Shown here one piece after another: positions 43,973-53,452 of a stretch of DNA of 64,000 nucleotides (its first letter is position 1; each line of letters starts with the position of its first letter). The DNA comes from Thermohalobaculum sp963822985 (GTDB lineage Bacteria > Pseudomonadota > Alphaproteobacteria > Rhodobacterales > Rhodobacteraceae): contig CAWGJU010000013.1 in the NCBI GenBank assembly GCA_963822985.1, positions 186,001-250,000 of the forward strand, given 5' to 3'. Under the pieces are notes generated by a model. That model made no database searches, was not told the origin of the DNA, and worked only from the letters and a program-made list of their open reading frames with translations. Both the position numbers and the translations under genes were made by a program.

Positions 43973-45733
43973 ATGGCAGGTTCTTCCAAGGCGATTTTGC
44001 GTGCATTCGTTTCGGGCGTGGCCCTTGCCGCCGTCATGTCGGCGAACGGCGCATCGGCCGAGGGCATTGCCGGTCCCTATCTTGCAGCGAAGCAGGCCGA
44101 GGCGCGCGGGGACGTGGCCGCCGCGGCGCAATACTTCACCGAGGCGCTCGCCCTCGACAGCGACAACCAGCCGATCATGGAACGCGCCATGATCCACGAC
44201 ATCGCGGCCGGAAACGTGCCAGCGGCAATCGCGCTCGCGCGCCGGTTGGAGGCGGCGCAGCCCGGCCATCATCTCGGCGTTCTGGCGCTGGCCGTTGACG
44301 GCCTCAAGAAGGGCGAGCCGGAGGCCGTGCGCAAGCTGCTCGCGGACGGCGGACCGTTCGTCGGCCAGGTGATCGATGCTTGGGCGGCGTTCGGGGTCGG
44401 CAACACCGACGAGGCCGGAGAGCTGCTCGCAAAGCTCGAGGCGTCGGAGGAAAACGGTCGTCCCGGCCAGATCGTGGCAGCCTATCATCTGGGGCTGCTG
44501 AATGCGGCGATGGGTGACGATGCTGCCGCGGCCGACGCTTTCGCCCGCGCGGCGACGCTATCGGACGGCGGCACCCTGCGCCTGGCGCGGCTCCGGGCGG
44601 GCGCCCTGGCCCGGCTCGGCCGCGTCGACGAGGCGGTTGCGGTGATCAACGACAGGCTCTCCGATACCTATGGCGACCCCGGGCTGTCGGCGCTGGCCGA
44701 ACGGATCGCCGCGGGCGAAAAGCCGGAGCCGCTTGTCACCACCGCCAAGCAAGGGGCGGCGGAAGTGCTCCACGGCGTGTCCGGGCTGCTCGCCCGCGGG
44801 CAGAACCGGCTGATCGCCCTGGCCTATGCGCGGCTCGCGACCTATCTGGAACCCGGGCTGACCGAGGCGCAGCTGCTGATCGCGCAGATCCTGGACGAGG
44901 ACGGGCAGTACGATCTCGCCATCCCGGCTTACGGCGCGATCCCGGATGACGCGCCCGAGGCGCTCAGCGCCCGGGTCGGCGAGGCGCAGGCGCTGCAGGC
45001 GGCCGAAAGGAGCGAGGAAGCCCTCTCGGAGATGCGGGAGACGGTCGAGCGCTTTCCCGACGCGCTCGAGGCACACACAGCGCTGGGCGACATGCTCCGC
45101 CGCGAGAGCCAGTTCGCCGAGGCAGCCGCGGCCTATGACAAGGCCGTCGCGCTGCTCGACACGCCCGACCAGCTGCACTGGCCGCTCTACTACCAGCGCG
45201 GCATCGCCTACGAGCGTTCCAAGCAGTGGGACCGCGCCGAGGCCGACTTTCGCAAGGCGTTGGCGCTCGAGCCTGACCAGCCGGACGTGCTGAACTACCT
45301 CGGCTACAGCTGGGTCGAGCAAGGCACGAATCTTGCCGAGGCAGAGGAGATGATCCAGCGCGCCGTCGACCAGCGGCCGGACGACGGCTACATCGTCGAC
45401 TCGCTCGGCTGGGTGCTGTTCCGCTTCGGCGAGTTCGACCGCGCTCTGAAGCATCTGGAGCGGGCCGTCGAGCTGCGGCCGGTCGACCCGGTCATCAACG
45501 ACCATTACGGCGACGCGCTTTGGATGGTCGGGCGCAAGACCGAGGCCCGGTTCCAGTGGAAGCGGGCGCTGTCCTTCGAGCCGGAGGACGCCGAGGCCGA
45601 GCGCATCCGGCGCAAGCTGGACGTCGGCTTGGACGTCGTGCTGGCCGACGAGAAGGCCGAAGGCGAGCCCGGGATCATCGGCCGCAAGGTCGTGAAGGAA
45701 GGCTCGCAGGCCAAGGCAGAGAATGGCGGCTGA
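43973..45733 (+). CDS. exported tetratricopeptide-repeat protein
   Basis: A 586-residue protein with signal-like N-terminus (KAILRAFVSGVALAAVMSANGASA) and TPR motifs throughout: GPYLAAKQAEARGDVAAAAQYF near the start, then a dense block from about residue 370 (AYERSKQWDRAEADFRKALALEP, NYLGYSWVEQGTNLAEAEEM, SLGWVLFRFGEFDRALKHL). The family is common in alphaproteobacteria and probably scaffolds envelope proteins. ATG 43973 is chosen for the signal peptide; ATG 43901 is possible but adds unlike sequence. ispE overlaps its end by 11 bases. Confidence 0.85.
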   Translation: MAGSSKAILRAFVSGVALAAVMSANGASAEGIAGPYLAAKQAEARGDVAAAAQYFTEALALDSDNQPIMERAMIHDIAAGNVPAAIALARRLEAAQPGHHLGVLALAVDGLKKGEPEAVRKLLADGGPFVGQVIDAWAAFGVGNTDEAGELLAKLEASEENGRPGQIVAAYHLGLLNAAMGDDAAAADAFARAATLSDGGTLRLARLRAGALARLGRVDEAVAVINDRLSDTYGDPGLSALAERIAAGEKPEPLVTTAKQGAAEVLHGVSGLLARGQNRLIALAYARLATYLEPGLTEAQLLIAQILDEDGQYDLAIPAYGAIPDDAPEALSARVGEAQALQAAERSEEALSEMRETVERFPDALEAHTALGDMLRRESQFAEAAAAYDKAVALLDTPDQLHWPLYYQRGIAYERSKQWDRAEADFRKALALEPDQPDVLNYLGYSWVEQGTNLAEAEEMIQRAVDQRPDDGYIVDSLGWVLFRFGEFDRALKHLERAVELRPVDPVINDHYGDALWMVGRKTEARFQWKRALSFEPEDAEAERIRRKLDVGLDVVLADEKAEGEPGIIGRKVVKEGSQAKAENGG

Positions 45734-46598
45734 GGCCGCCCCTGCCCCATCCCTAAGCTGCCTCGCGCCGGCCAAGGTCAACCTCTATTTGCATCTCTGC
45801 GGCCGGCGCGCCGACGGCTACCACTTGCTCGACTCGCTGGTCGTCTTCCCGGCGATCGGCGATCGATTGAGCGTCGCCACGGCGGCCGCGCTGTCGCTGG
45901 AGGCCGAGGGACCATTCGCGCCTGGGGTGCCAACGGACGAGGGGAATCTGGTCCTCCGCGCGGCGTCAGCGCTCGCCCGGCAGCATGGCATTGCAGCGGG
46001 CGCCGCGATCCGGCTGGTCAAGAACCTGCCAATCGCGTCAGGCATCGGCGGCGGGTCGAGCGATGCCGCCGCCGCCCTGCAGCTCCTGTCGCGTCTCTGG
46101 GGCGTGGCGGTCGACGATAGTCTGGCCTTGTCGCTCGGCGCCGACGTGCCGGTCTGTTGCGCCGCGCCGAGGGCCATGCGGATGCAGGGGATCGGCGAGC
46201 GGCTTTCGCCTGCGCCGGCCTTGCCGCCCTTCTGGCTGGTCCTGGCGAATCCGCTGGTGCCGACGCCGACCGGTGCCGTCTTCGCGGGCGTGCGCGACCG
46301 CTGCCCGCCGCCCGGGCCGCCGGCGTCCGAGGGCGGCTTCAGCGAGGTCGACGCGTTTGTCGAATGGCTGGCGCTTCAGCGCAACGACCTGCAGGACCCG
46401 GCAGCCGCGATCTGCCCGGCGGTCGGCCGAGTGCTGTCGGGCCTCCGCGACGCCGGTGCGCCGCTGGCGCGCATGTCGGGCTCGGGCGCGACCTGCTTCG
46501 CCATCGCCGGGTCCGAGGCGGAAGCGAACGCGATCTCGGCGCGGCTTCGAAGCGCCCGGCCCGAGTGGTGGATCGCCGCCGGCGCGGTCGCGCCATAG
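45723..46598 (+). CDS. ispE: 4-diphosphocytidyl-2-C-methyl-D-erythritol kinase
   Basis: A 291-residue GHMP kinase of the MEP isoprenoid pathway. LAPAKVNLYLHLCGRRADGYHLL at the start, the ATP loop LPIASGIGGGSSDAAAAL, and RMSGSGATCFAI near the end are IspE motifs. Overlaps the TPR gene, so cotranslated with it. A polyprenyl diphosphate synthase gene lies convergent downstream, giving an isoprenoid pair. Confidence 0.95.
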   Translation: MAAEAAPAPSLSCLAPAKVNLYLHLCGRRADGYHLLDSLVVFPAIGDRLSVATAAALSLEAEGPFAPGVPTDEGNLVLRAASALARQHGIAAGAAIRLVKNLPIASGIGGGSSDAAAALQLLSRLWGVAVDDSLALSLGADVPVCCAAPRAMRMQGIGERLSPAPALPPFWLVLANPLVPTPTGAVFAGVRDRCPPPGPPASEGGFSEVDAFVEWLALQRNDLQDPAAAICPAVGRVLSGLRDAGAPLARMSGSGATCFAIAGSEAEANAISARLRSARPEWWIAAGAVAP

Positions 46599-46639
46599 CC
46601 GACCGCTGCAGCATCGGATAGCCGGGTCGGAATCGCCGC

Positions 46640-47650
46640 TCAGGCGGCCCGCTCGACCACGAAGCCGACGATCCCTTCCAGCGCGGTGCGCATCGGCGAG
46701 GCGGGGAAGGTCCCGAGCGCGCCCAGCGCGCGGGCGGCCTCGGCGCGGGCGCGCAGACGGGTCGCCTCGAGCGCCTCGGTCTTGGCCAGATAGGCCATCG
46801 CCTGCTCCAGATCTCCCGGCCCCTGCTCGCCGCGCCCGACGGTGCGCTGCCAGAAGGCGCGCGCCGCGTCGTCGCCGCGCCCATGCGCGATGATCACAGG
46901 CAGCGTCACCTTGCCCTCACGGAAATCGTCGCCGACGTTCTTGCCCAGCGCGGCCGAGGAGCCGCCGTAATCGAGATAGTCGTCCGACAGCTGGAAGGCC
47001 ATGCCGAGCCCATGGCCGTAATCGGCAAGCGCGCGGATCGCGGCCTCCGACGCCCCGGCGACGACGCCGCCCACCTCGGTCGCCGCCTGGAACAGCGCCG
47101 CCGTCTTGCCGTGGATGACCTGCGCATAGCGCGCCTCGTCGGTGCCGAGGTCGCGCGCGGTCGTCAGCTGCAGCACCTCGCCCTCGGCGATCACGCCCGA
47201 GGCGGTCGACAGGATCTCGAGCACGCGCAAGGAGCCGGTCTCGACCATCAGCAGGAAGGCGCGGCTGAACAGGTAGTCGCCGACCAGCACGCTCGACTTG
47301 TTGTCCCAGAGGATGTTGGCAGTGGCCCGGCCGCGCCGCTTGGCGCTCTCGTCGACCACATCGTCGTGCAGCAGCGTCGCCGTGTGGATGAACTCGACCG
47401 TCGCGGCCAGCTTGACGTGGTCGCCGCCGCGATAGTCGCAGAGGCGGCTGGCCGCCAGCGTCAGGATCGGCCTCAGCCGCTTGCCGCCCGCCTCGATCAG
47501 ATGCGCCGAGATGGCCGGGATGCGCGGCGCGTGCTCGGAGGCCATGCGCTCGGCGATCAATGCGTTCACGGCGGCGAGATCGTCGGCAACCAGCGCGGTC
47601 AGCCGGTCGAAGGGCCCCTGGGCCGCGATATCCAAAGCCGGCTCGGCCAT
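46640..47650 (-). CDS. ispB: polyprenyl (octaprenyl/decaprenyl-type) diphosphate synthase
   Basis: A 336-residue trans-prenyltransferase making the side chain of ubiquinone. GGKRLRPILTLAAS, the first Asp-rich motif FIHTATLLHDDVVDE, GDYLFSRAF, GKTAALFQAA and the second Asp-rich motif FQLSDDYLDYGG are all present. ATG 47650 gives the family N-terminus. The exact chain length (8 to 10 units) cannot be read from this. Divergent from the DUF2007 gene. Confidence 0.92.
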   Translation of the reverse strand: MAEPALDIAAQGPFDRLTALVADDLAAVNALIAERMASEHAPRIPAISAHLIEAGGKRLRPILTLAASRLCDYRGGDHVKLAATVEFIHTATLLHDDVVDESAKRRGRATANILWDNKSSVLVGDYLFSRAFLLMVETGSLRVLEILSTASGVIAEGEVLQLTTARDLGTDEARYAQVIHGKTAALFQAATEVGGVVAGASEAAIRALADYGHGLGMAFQLSDDYLDYGGSSAALGKNVGDDFREGKVTLPVIIAHGRGDDAARAFWQRTVGRGEQGPGDLEQAMAYLAKTEALEATRLRARAEAARALGALGTFPASPMRTALEGIVGFVVERAA

Positions 47651-47695
47651 CACGCGCCCTCGACGCCCTGAAGCGGATGGCCTATCTCGAACATC

Positions 47696-47926
47696 ATGGA
47701 GGAGCTTTTGCGCACCACCGACCCTACCCTGGTGCCGTTCGCCTCGGCCCTGCTTCGCGCGGAACATATAGACTGCTTCGTGCTCGACACAAACATGAGC
47801 ATCGTCGAGGGGTCCCTCGGCATTTTGCCGCGCCGCCTGATGGTGCGCGCCGAGGATCTGGACCGGGCGCGCGCCGTGCTGCGCGACAACGGGATCGAAC
47901 CCTATGAGCGCGAGGCCTGGCTGTGA
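47696..47926 (+). CDS. DUF2007 family small protein
   Basis: A 76-residue protein with the DUF2007 pattern MEELLRTTDPTLVPFASALL, then AEHIDCFVLDTNMS, GILPRRLMV and a closing DLDRARAVLRDNGI. The family is described as putative signal-transducing, with a ferredoxin-like fold. It overlaps the next gene as GTGA and sits divergent from the polyprenyl synthase, an arrangement seen widely in alphaproteobacteria. Confidence 0.9.
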   Translation: MEELLRTTDPTLVPFASALLRAEHIDCFVLDTNMSIVEGSLGILPRRLMVRAEDLDRARAVLRDNGIEPYEREAWL

Positions 47927-48685
47927 CGCTTGCGCCCGAGCGTGCGGAGATCGCAGAGGACGGCTTTCTCGGCGGGCGCGTGCGCATCCGGCAGCCGGTG
48001 CGCGGCTATCGCGCGGCGACGGACCCCGTCCTGATGTCGGCCGCCGTGCCGGCCCGGCCCGGCGATGCCGTGCTCGATCTCGGCTGCGGCGCGGGCACCG
48101 CGGCGCTCTGCCTGGCGGCCCGGGTCGAAGGCTTGGAGATGCACGGGCTCGAGCTCCAGCCCGACTATGCCCGGCTCGCGCGCGAGAACGCCGCGCTCAA
48201 CGGGCGCGCCTTGACGGTGCATGAGGGCGATCTTCGCTCGATGCCGCCGGCGCTGCGCTCGCGGAGCTTCGATTCAGTCATGCTGAACCCGCCCTTTCAC
48301 GGCCCCGCCGACATCGGCTCGCCCGATCCGGGCCGCGACCTCGCCAATCGGCGCGGCGCGGCGACGCTGGCCGACTTGGATCGCCGCGGCGCTCGCGCGT
48401 ACCCGGCCGGGCGGCTTCGTCGTCGCCATCATGCGCAGCGAGGGCCTGTCCGAGATCCTGGCCGCGCTGGACGGCCGCGCCGCCGCCGCGGTCCTGCCGC
48501 TGGCTGCCCGACCGGGACGGGACGCCAAGCGCGTGATCGTCCGGGCGCGCAAGGGCGCGCGCACCGCCTTTCGCCTGGCGGCGCCACTGGTGCTCCACGA
48601 GGGCGCCCGGCACGTCGCCGATGGCGACGACCACACCCGACAAGCGCGCGCGATCCTGCGCGAGGCCGCGCCGCTGGACTTTTGA
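47923..48685 (+). pseudogene. tRNA1(Val) adenine-N6 methyltransferase-like protein, one frameshift
   Basis: SAM-dependent N6-adenine methyltransferase of the TrmN6/YfiC group. The SAM loop VLDLGCGAGTAALCLAAR and catalytic VMLNPPFHGP are in the first frame. At about 48376 a GACTTGG appears where GACTGG would keep frame, and the rest (PGGFVVAIMRSEGLSEIL through HTRQARAILREAAP) is read in a second frame to 48685. Repaired length about 253 residues, normal for the family. GTG start overlaps the DUF2007 stop. Confidence 0.85.
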
Positions 48686-48697
48686 AAGGGGTTCCTG

Positions 48698-49894
48698 ATG
48701 CAACCGATCCCGAACTCGATTGCCGCCATGGCGCCGGAGCTTGCCGAGTGGCGCCGCGACCTGCACCAGCATCCCGAGCTCGCCTTCCAGGAGCATCGAA
48801 CGGCAGGCGTCGTTGCCGAGAAGCTTCGCGCCTGGGGCTTTGACGCGGTCGAGACCGGCATCGGCGGCCCGGGCGTGGTCGGTGTCCTGCATGGCCGAGG
48901 CGGCCCGGGCGGCCCAAGCGGCACCGGGGGCGGCGACGCCATCCTGCTGCGGGCCGACATGGATGCCCTGCCCATGCCCGAGGAGACCGGCCTGCCCTAT
49001 GCCTCGGTGAACGCCGGCCGCATGCACGCCTGCGGCCATGACGGCCACACGACCATGCTGCTCGGCGCCGCCAAGCACCTGGCCGAGACCCGCAACTTCG
49101 AGGGCACGGTCTATTTCTGCTTCCAGCCTGCCGAGGAGGGCGGCGGCGGCGCGCAGGCGATGATGGACGACGGGTTGTTCGAACGCTTCCCGGCCCGCGC
49201 CGTCTACGGCATGCACAATTGGCCGGGCGCGCCCGCGGGCAGTTTCGCCGTGCGCCCTGGCCCGGTTCTGGCCTCGGCCGACGAGTTCGAGATCACGGTG
49301 CGCGGCGCCGGCGGGCACGGGGCGTTCCCGCACCGGACCGCGGACCCGATCGTCGCCGGCGCCCAGATCGTCACCGCGCTCCAGTCGATCGTGGCGCGCA
49401 AGATCGACCCGCTGAAGCCGGCCGTCATCTCGGTCACCCAGTTCCATGCGGGCAGCGCCAACAACGTCATTCCCGACGACGCCATCATCTCGGGCACGAT
49501 GCGGAGCTTCGACACCGAGGTCGACGAGCTGATCCGCGCCGAGATGCGCCGCATCTGCGAATCGGTCGCGGCCGGCATGGGCGTCGGCGCGACGCTGCAG
49601 ACGGGCGAAATCCCCTATCCGCCGACGGTGAACGACCCCGCCGAGGCCGCCTTCGCCAGCGGCGTTCTCGAGGCGCTTGTCGGGCCCGAGCGGGTCGACC
49701 GCGACCGCCCGCCGACGATGGGCGGCGAGGATTTCAGCTTCATGGCGCAGGCGCGCCCGGGCTGCTTCGTCTTCATCGGCAACGGCGACACGGCGGCACT
49801 GCACACCACGCGCTATGACTTCAACGACGAGGTCGCGCCGGTCGGAGTCGCCTTCTGGGCGAAGTTGGTGGAATCGGCCTTGCCGGCGCGCTAA
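48698..49894 (+). CDS. M20D amidohydrolase (hippurate hydrolase/IAA-amino acid hydrolase type)
   Basis: A 398-residue metallo-amidohydrolase. DLHQHPELAFQEHRTA at the start, LRADMDALPMPE, MHACGHDGHTTMLLGAA (Cys and His metal ligands), FCFQPAEEGGGGA and the final MGGEDFSFMAQ are M20D motifs. It starts 13 bases after the methyltransferase. Removes acyl groups from N-acyl amino acids; exact substrate unknown. Confidence 0.92.
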   Translation: MQPIPNSIAAMAPELAEWRRDLHQHPELAFQEHRTAGVVAEKLRAWGFDAVETGIGGPGVVGVLHGRGGPGGPSGTGGGDAILLRADMDALPMPEETGLPYASVNAGRMHACGHDGHTTMLLGAAKHLAETRNFEGTVYFCFQPAEEGGGGAQAMMDDGLFERFPARAVYGMHNWPGAPAGSFAVRPGPVLASADEFEITVRGAGGHGAFPHRTADPIVAGAQIVTALQSIVARKIDPLKPAVISVTQFHAGSANNVIPDDAIISGTMRSFDTEVDELIRAEMRRICESVAAGMGVGATLQTGEIPYPPTVNDPAEAAFASGVLEALVGPERVDRDRPPTMGGEDFSFMAQARPGCFVFIGNGDTAALHTTRYDFNDEVAPVGVAFWAKLVESALPAR

Positions 49895-49985
49895 TCGCTG
49901 CCCATGTTCGAACATAGCCCTTTCGTGACAACGCTGACGAAAGGTGGTCTTATAACCGTAGGATCGAAGCAGCAGGAGGTCTCCG

Positions 49986-50165
49986 ATGAGCGTCTCGTCT
50001 CACCTCGATCAACTTCGCAAGAAGCACGAAACGCTAAAGGCGAAGGTCAGGGAAGAGGAGCGACGGCCCGGAGCCGACCATCTCGAGATCACGGCACTCA
50101 AACGCGAAAAGCTGCACATCAAGGAAGAGATCGAACGCTTGACGGCGACGGCCGCCGCGCACTAG
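49986..50165 (+). CDS. DUF465/YdcH family small coiled-coil protein
   Basis: A 59-residue helical protein: SSHLDQLRKKHETLKAKVRE, then LEITALKREKLHIKEEIERL. This matches the short DUF465 (YdcH) family of alphaproteobacteria, whose role is unknown. AGGAGG sits six bases before the ATG, and a TATAAC box lies about 35 bases upstream of the start, suggesting its own promoter. Confidence 0.85.
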   Translation: MSVSSHLDQLRKKHETLKAKVREEERRPGADHLEITALKREKLHIKEEIERLTATAAAH

Positions 50166-50194
50166 CGGCAGCCCTGCCCTAAAACCACGCCCCA

Positions 50195-50212
50195 CGCCCC
50201 GCCTCGGGGGCG
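50195..50212 (+). terminator. possible terminator after the DUF465 gene
   Basis: CGCCCC and GGGGCG form a six-base stem with a six-base loop 30 bases after the stop, followed by CGGGGAATTT. The T-run is short, so this is a weak candidate. Confidence 0.35.
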
Positions 50213-50250
50213 CGGGGAATTTAGCTGTTTCTTAGACATTTTTGCAGCGC

Positions 50251-50274
50251 TTCGGGCCCGGCGCCGGGCCCGAA
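50251..50274. promoter_or_regulatory. perfect 24-base palindrome upstream of the TadG-like gene
   Basis: Half-site TTCGGGCCCGGC with its exact reverse complement directly adjoining, in an otherwise AT-leaning 180-base gap. As DNA it is a candidate protein site; as RNA it would be a 10 to 12 pair hairpin, possibly terminating upstream transcription since AATTTACATTT follows. Confidence 0.4.
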
Positions 50275-50419
50275 TTTACATTTCGGTAATTCAGGTTGGC
50301 AATTCTGCTAACGACCTGGCCAGAAGCTGCCGGCCGCCGGCCCCCTTGCAGTAATGCGCTCCGGGGCTCGGTCGCGCGGAGCGCGAACCCCTGACAGTCT
50401 TTATGTGGGAGTGGGCTCA

Positions 50420-51737
50420 GTGCCGTTGATTTGCTTTTCCCGTGAATGGCCGCGCGCTTTGACCGCGCGCCTCCGGTCGTTCCACCGTGACACGGTGGGC
50501 GCCGTCGCCGCCATCGTCGCCATCTCCGCCCCCGTGCTGGTCGGCAGCATGGGGCTGGGCGGCGAGGCCGGCTACTGGTACCTCAAGCAGCGCTCGTTGC
50601 AGAACGCCGCGGATGTCGCCGCGCATGCGAGCGCGATGCGGCTGGCTGCCGGAGACAATCGCGCAGCCCTCCAGGCCGTGGCGGAGTACCTCGCCCAGCA
50701 GTCGGATATCGACCTGACGAAGGCCGATCTCGCGATGTACAACCCGCCAGCGAGCGGCGGCTTTATCGAAGACGGCGACGCCATCGAAATCGTCATCACC
50801 GAGTCGGTACCGCGGCTGTTCTCGGCGATGTACAGCAACGAGCCGGTGCAGATCTCCGCCCGAGCCGTCGCGACGGCGCAGGGCGGCGGGACAGGCTGCA
50901 TCCTCGCTCTGAACGCGTCCGCGGAGGACGCGATCTACATCACCGGCTCGGCGACAGTGATGCTGACCATGTGCGACATGGTCTCGAACTCTTCCGCAGT
51001 CGGGGCCTTTGATCGACAGGGCGAAGGCAACACCGCCTCGGCCAACTGCATTCAAACCGTGGGAACCGCCGAAGCCGATGGCGTCATGCTGGTCTGCGAA
51101 AGCCCGCGCGAGCACATGTCCGCCGTCGCGGATCCATTCGCCGGGGTGCCGGAGCCGGCGGCGGTAGGCACGTGTCAGGACGGCGCTGTCGGGCAAAACA
51201 ACCAGACGACGGATGTTCCGTCGGCCGTCGGGTCGTTCGATAGCCACCCCAGCGGCATGCCCTCGATGCGCTTCTGCAACGGCCTCAATCTGCGCGGGAC
51301 GGTCAACCTCGATCCCGGGCTCTACATCATCGAGGGTGGCGAGTTCCAGGATAAACTCGAACGCCGTGGTCAACGGCGACGGCGTCATTTTCTACATGGC
51401 GGAGGGCGTGAACCTGCATTTCAACGGGACCGCCACGATCAACGTCACGCCGCCGACAAGCGGCGTCTACCAGGGCATCGTGATGTTCAGCAGCCGTTCG
51501 TCGACCGAGGTCGACCACCTCGTGAATGGCAATGCGGGCACGAGCATCAACGGCGCGATCTACATGCCCGTTTCGCACCTGACGTGGTCGGGCGACTCGC
51601 AAACCTCGTTCACCGGCTGCACGCAGGTGGTGACGGACACGATCACCTTCACCGGGAACGGGATGTTCGGACTGCACTGCCTGTTCCCCGACGGCCTGAC
51701 AATCGAGATGGCGGGCGACGTGCGGCTCGTCGAGTGA
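50420..51737 (+). pseudogene. TadG-like (Flp pilus/Tad_N) surface protein, one frameshift
   Basis: N-terminal part has a basic stretch, a membrane helix (GAVAAIVAISAPVLVGSMGLG) and the Tad-type motif EAGYWYLKQRSLQNAADVAAH, as in TadG-like pilus assembly proteins. The rest is a beta-rich extracellular domain with Cys pairs. After GGEFQ an extra G at about 51351 breaks the frame; the correct continuation (NAVVNGDGVIFYMAEGVNL through GLTIEMAGDVRLVE) runs to 51737. Repaired length about 439 residues. Start is uncertain: GTG 50420 is the nearest sensible codon. No other tad genes are in the window. Confidence 0.7.
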
Positions 51738-51814
51738 CGGCCGCCGCCAGCTGACGAACGCCGCGGCAAGGGTGGGCTCTCGGCCCGCCCTTGCCTTTTT
51801 CGCTCGGCGTTCGC

Positions 51815-53452
51815 TCAGACCCTGGCGAACTCCACATCCCGGCCCGGCGCGGCGGCCAGCAGCGAGCGCGTGTATTCGTGCCGGGGGTGTGCATAAACCT
51901 CGGCCGTCTGTCCCTGCTCGACGACCACACCGCGCTGCATGACCATGATCCGGTCGCAGATCTGCGCCGCGACGCGCAAATCGTGGGTGATGAAGAGCAT
52001 GGCCAGGTCAAAGCGCTGGCGGACGTCGTCGAGCAGCTCGAGCACCTGCGCCTGCACCGACACGTCGAGGGCAGACACGGCCTCGTCGGCGATCAGCACC
52101 TTGGGCTGCATGGCGAGCGCGCGGGCGATGCAGATGCGCTGGCGCTGGCCGCCCGAGAACTGGTGCGGGAAGCGTTCAAGCGCGTCCGGATCCAGGCCGA
52201 CGATGCGCATGAGCTCGCGCGCGCGGCGGAGCGCCTCTTCGGCCGAGACGCCGAAGTTCATCGGCCCTTCCAAGATCGACTGCCCCACGGTCCGGCGCGG
52301 GTTGAGCGAGCGGTAAGGGTCCTGGAAGACGATCTGGATGTCCTGCCGCCGACTGCGCAGGGCCGCCTGCGACAGGCCCGCGATGTTCTGCCCCTCGATC
52401 AGCACCGCGCCGCTGGTCGGGTCGATCAGGCGGACGATGCAGCGGGCGACGGTCGACTTGCCCGACCCCGATTCGCCGACGACGCCCAGCGTCTCGCGCC
52501 GGTGCACGACCAGGTCGACGTTCTTGGCCGCGTGCACCTCGCGCCCCCGCCCGAACAGGCCGACGCCGCCATAGACCTTGTTCAGGCCGTGCGCCTCGAG
52601 CGCCGGCTTGCCGCTTTCGATGTCGGCGCGGTGGCCCGGCACCATGGACGGCACCGATCCGATGAGCATCTTGGTATAGCGGTGCCGGGGGTGCCGAATG
52701 ATCTCGTCGCGCGTGCCGTGCTCGACGATCCGGCCGTGCTGCATCACGACCACGCGGTCGGCGATGTCGGCGACCACGCCGAAATCATGCGTGATGAACA
52801 GCACGCCCATGCCGTGCCGGCGCTGGATGTCCTTGATCAGCTCCAGAATCTGCGCCTGCGTCGTGACGTCGAGCGCCGTGGTGGGCTCGTCGGCGATGAG
52901 CAAGCCCGGCTCCAGCGCCAGCGCCATGGCGATCATGATGCGCTGGCGCTGCCCGCCCGAGAGCTGGTGCGGGTAGCTGTGGTACATCTTCTCGTGGTCG
53001 GGCAGGCTGACATCCGCCATGACCTCGAGGACGCGCGCGCGCTGATCGGCGGCCGAGGCGCCAGAGTGTATCTCGAGCATCTCACGGATCTGGTCGCCGA
53101 CCTTGATGACCGGGTTCAGCGCCGTCATCGGCTCCTGGAAGATCATTGCCATCTTCTCGCCGCGCAGCCGGCGCATGGCACGGGGCGACTTCTTCAGCAG
53201 ATCTTCGCCATCCAGGACGATCTCGCCCTTGACCGGCACCAGCTCGCGCGGGTTCAGCCCCATGACGGTGAAGGCGGTGACGGACTTGCCGGAGCCCGAC
53301 TCGCCCACCACGCAGACGATCTCGCCGGCGCCGACGGTGAAGCTGATGTCCTCAATGGCGAACGGCCGGTCTGCTCCCTTTGGCAGCCGAACCGTCAGGT
53401 CGCGGATCTCCAGGACCGGCGCGCCCGACGCCCGTTGGGGGCGGGGCGTCAT
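51815..53452 (-). CDS. dipeptide/oligopeptide ABC transporter, fused double ATPase (DppD-DppF)
   Basis: A 545-residue protein with two complete ABC ATPase domains. First: Walker A VGESGSGKSVTAF, signature LSGGQRQRIMIAMAL, Walker B LLIADEPTTALDV, H-loop FITHDFG. Second: VGESGSGKSTVAR, FSGGQRQRICIARAL, VLIADEAVSALDVS, FITHDLR. Each ends with the oligopeptide-type C-terminal tail (HPRHRYTKML, HPRHEYTRSLL). It powers uptake by the permeases encoded upstream. ATG 53452 overlaps the permease stop by four bases. Confidence 0.94.
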   Translation of the reverse strand: MTPRPQRASGAPVLEIRDLTVRLPKGADRPFAIEDISFTVGAGEIVCVVGESGSGKSVTAFTVMGLNPRELVPVKGEIVLDGEDLLKKSPRAMRRLRGEKMAMIFQEPMTALNPVIKVGDQIREMLEIHSGASAADQRARVLEVMADVSLPDHEKMYHSYPHQLSGGQRQRIMIAMALALEPGLLIADEPTTALDVTTQAQILELIKDIQRRHGMGVLFITHDFGVVADIADRVVVMQHGRIVEHGTRDEIIRHPRHRYTKMLIGSVPSMVPGHRADIESGKPALEAHGLNKVYGGVGLFGRGREVHAAKNVDLVVHRRETLGVVGESGSGKSTVARCIVRLIDPTSGAVLIEGQNIAGLSQAALRSRRQDIQIVFQDPYRSLNPRRTVGQSILEGPMNFGVSAEEALRRARELMRIVGLDPDALERFPHQFSGGQRQRICIARALAMQPKVLIADEAVSALDVSVQAQVLELLDDVRQRFDLAMLFITHDLRVAAQICDRIMVMQRGVVVEQGQTAEVYAHPRHEYTRSLLAAAPGRDVEFARV

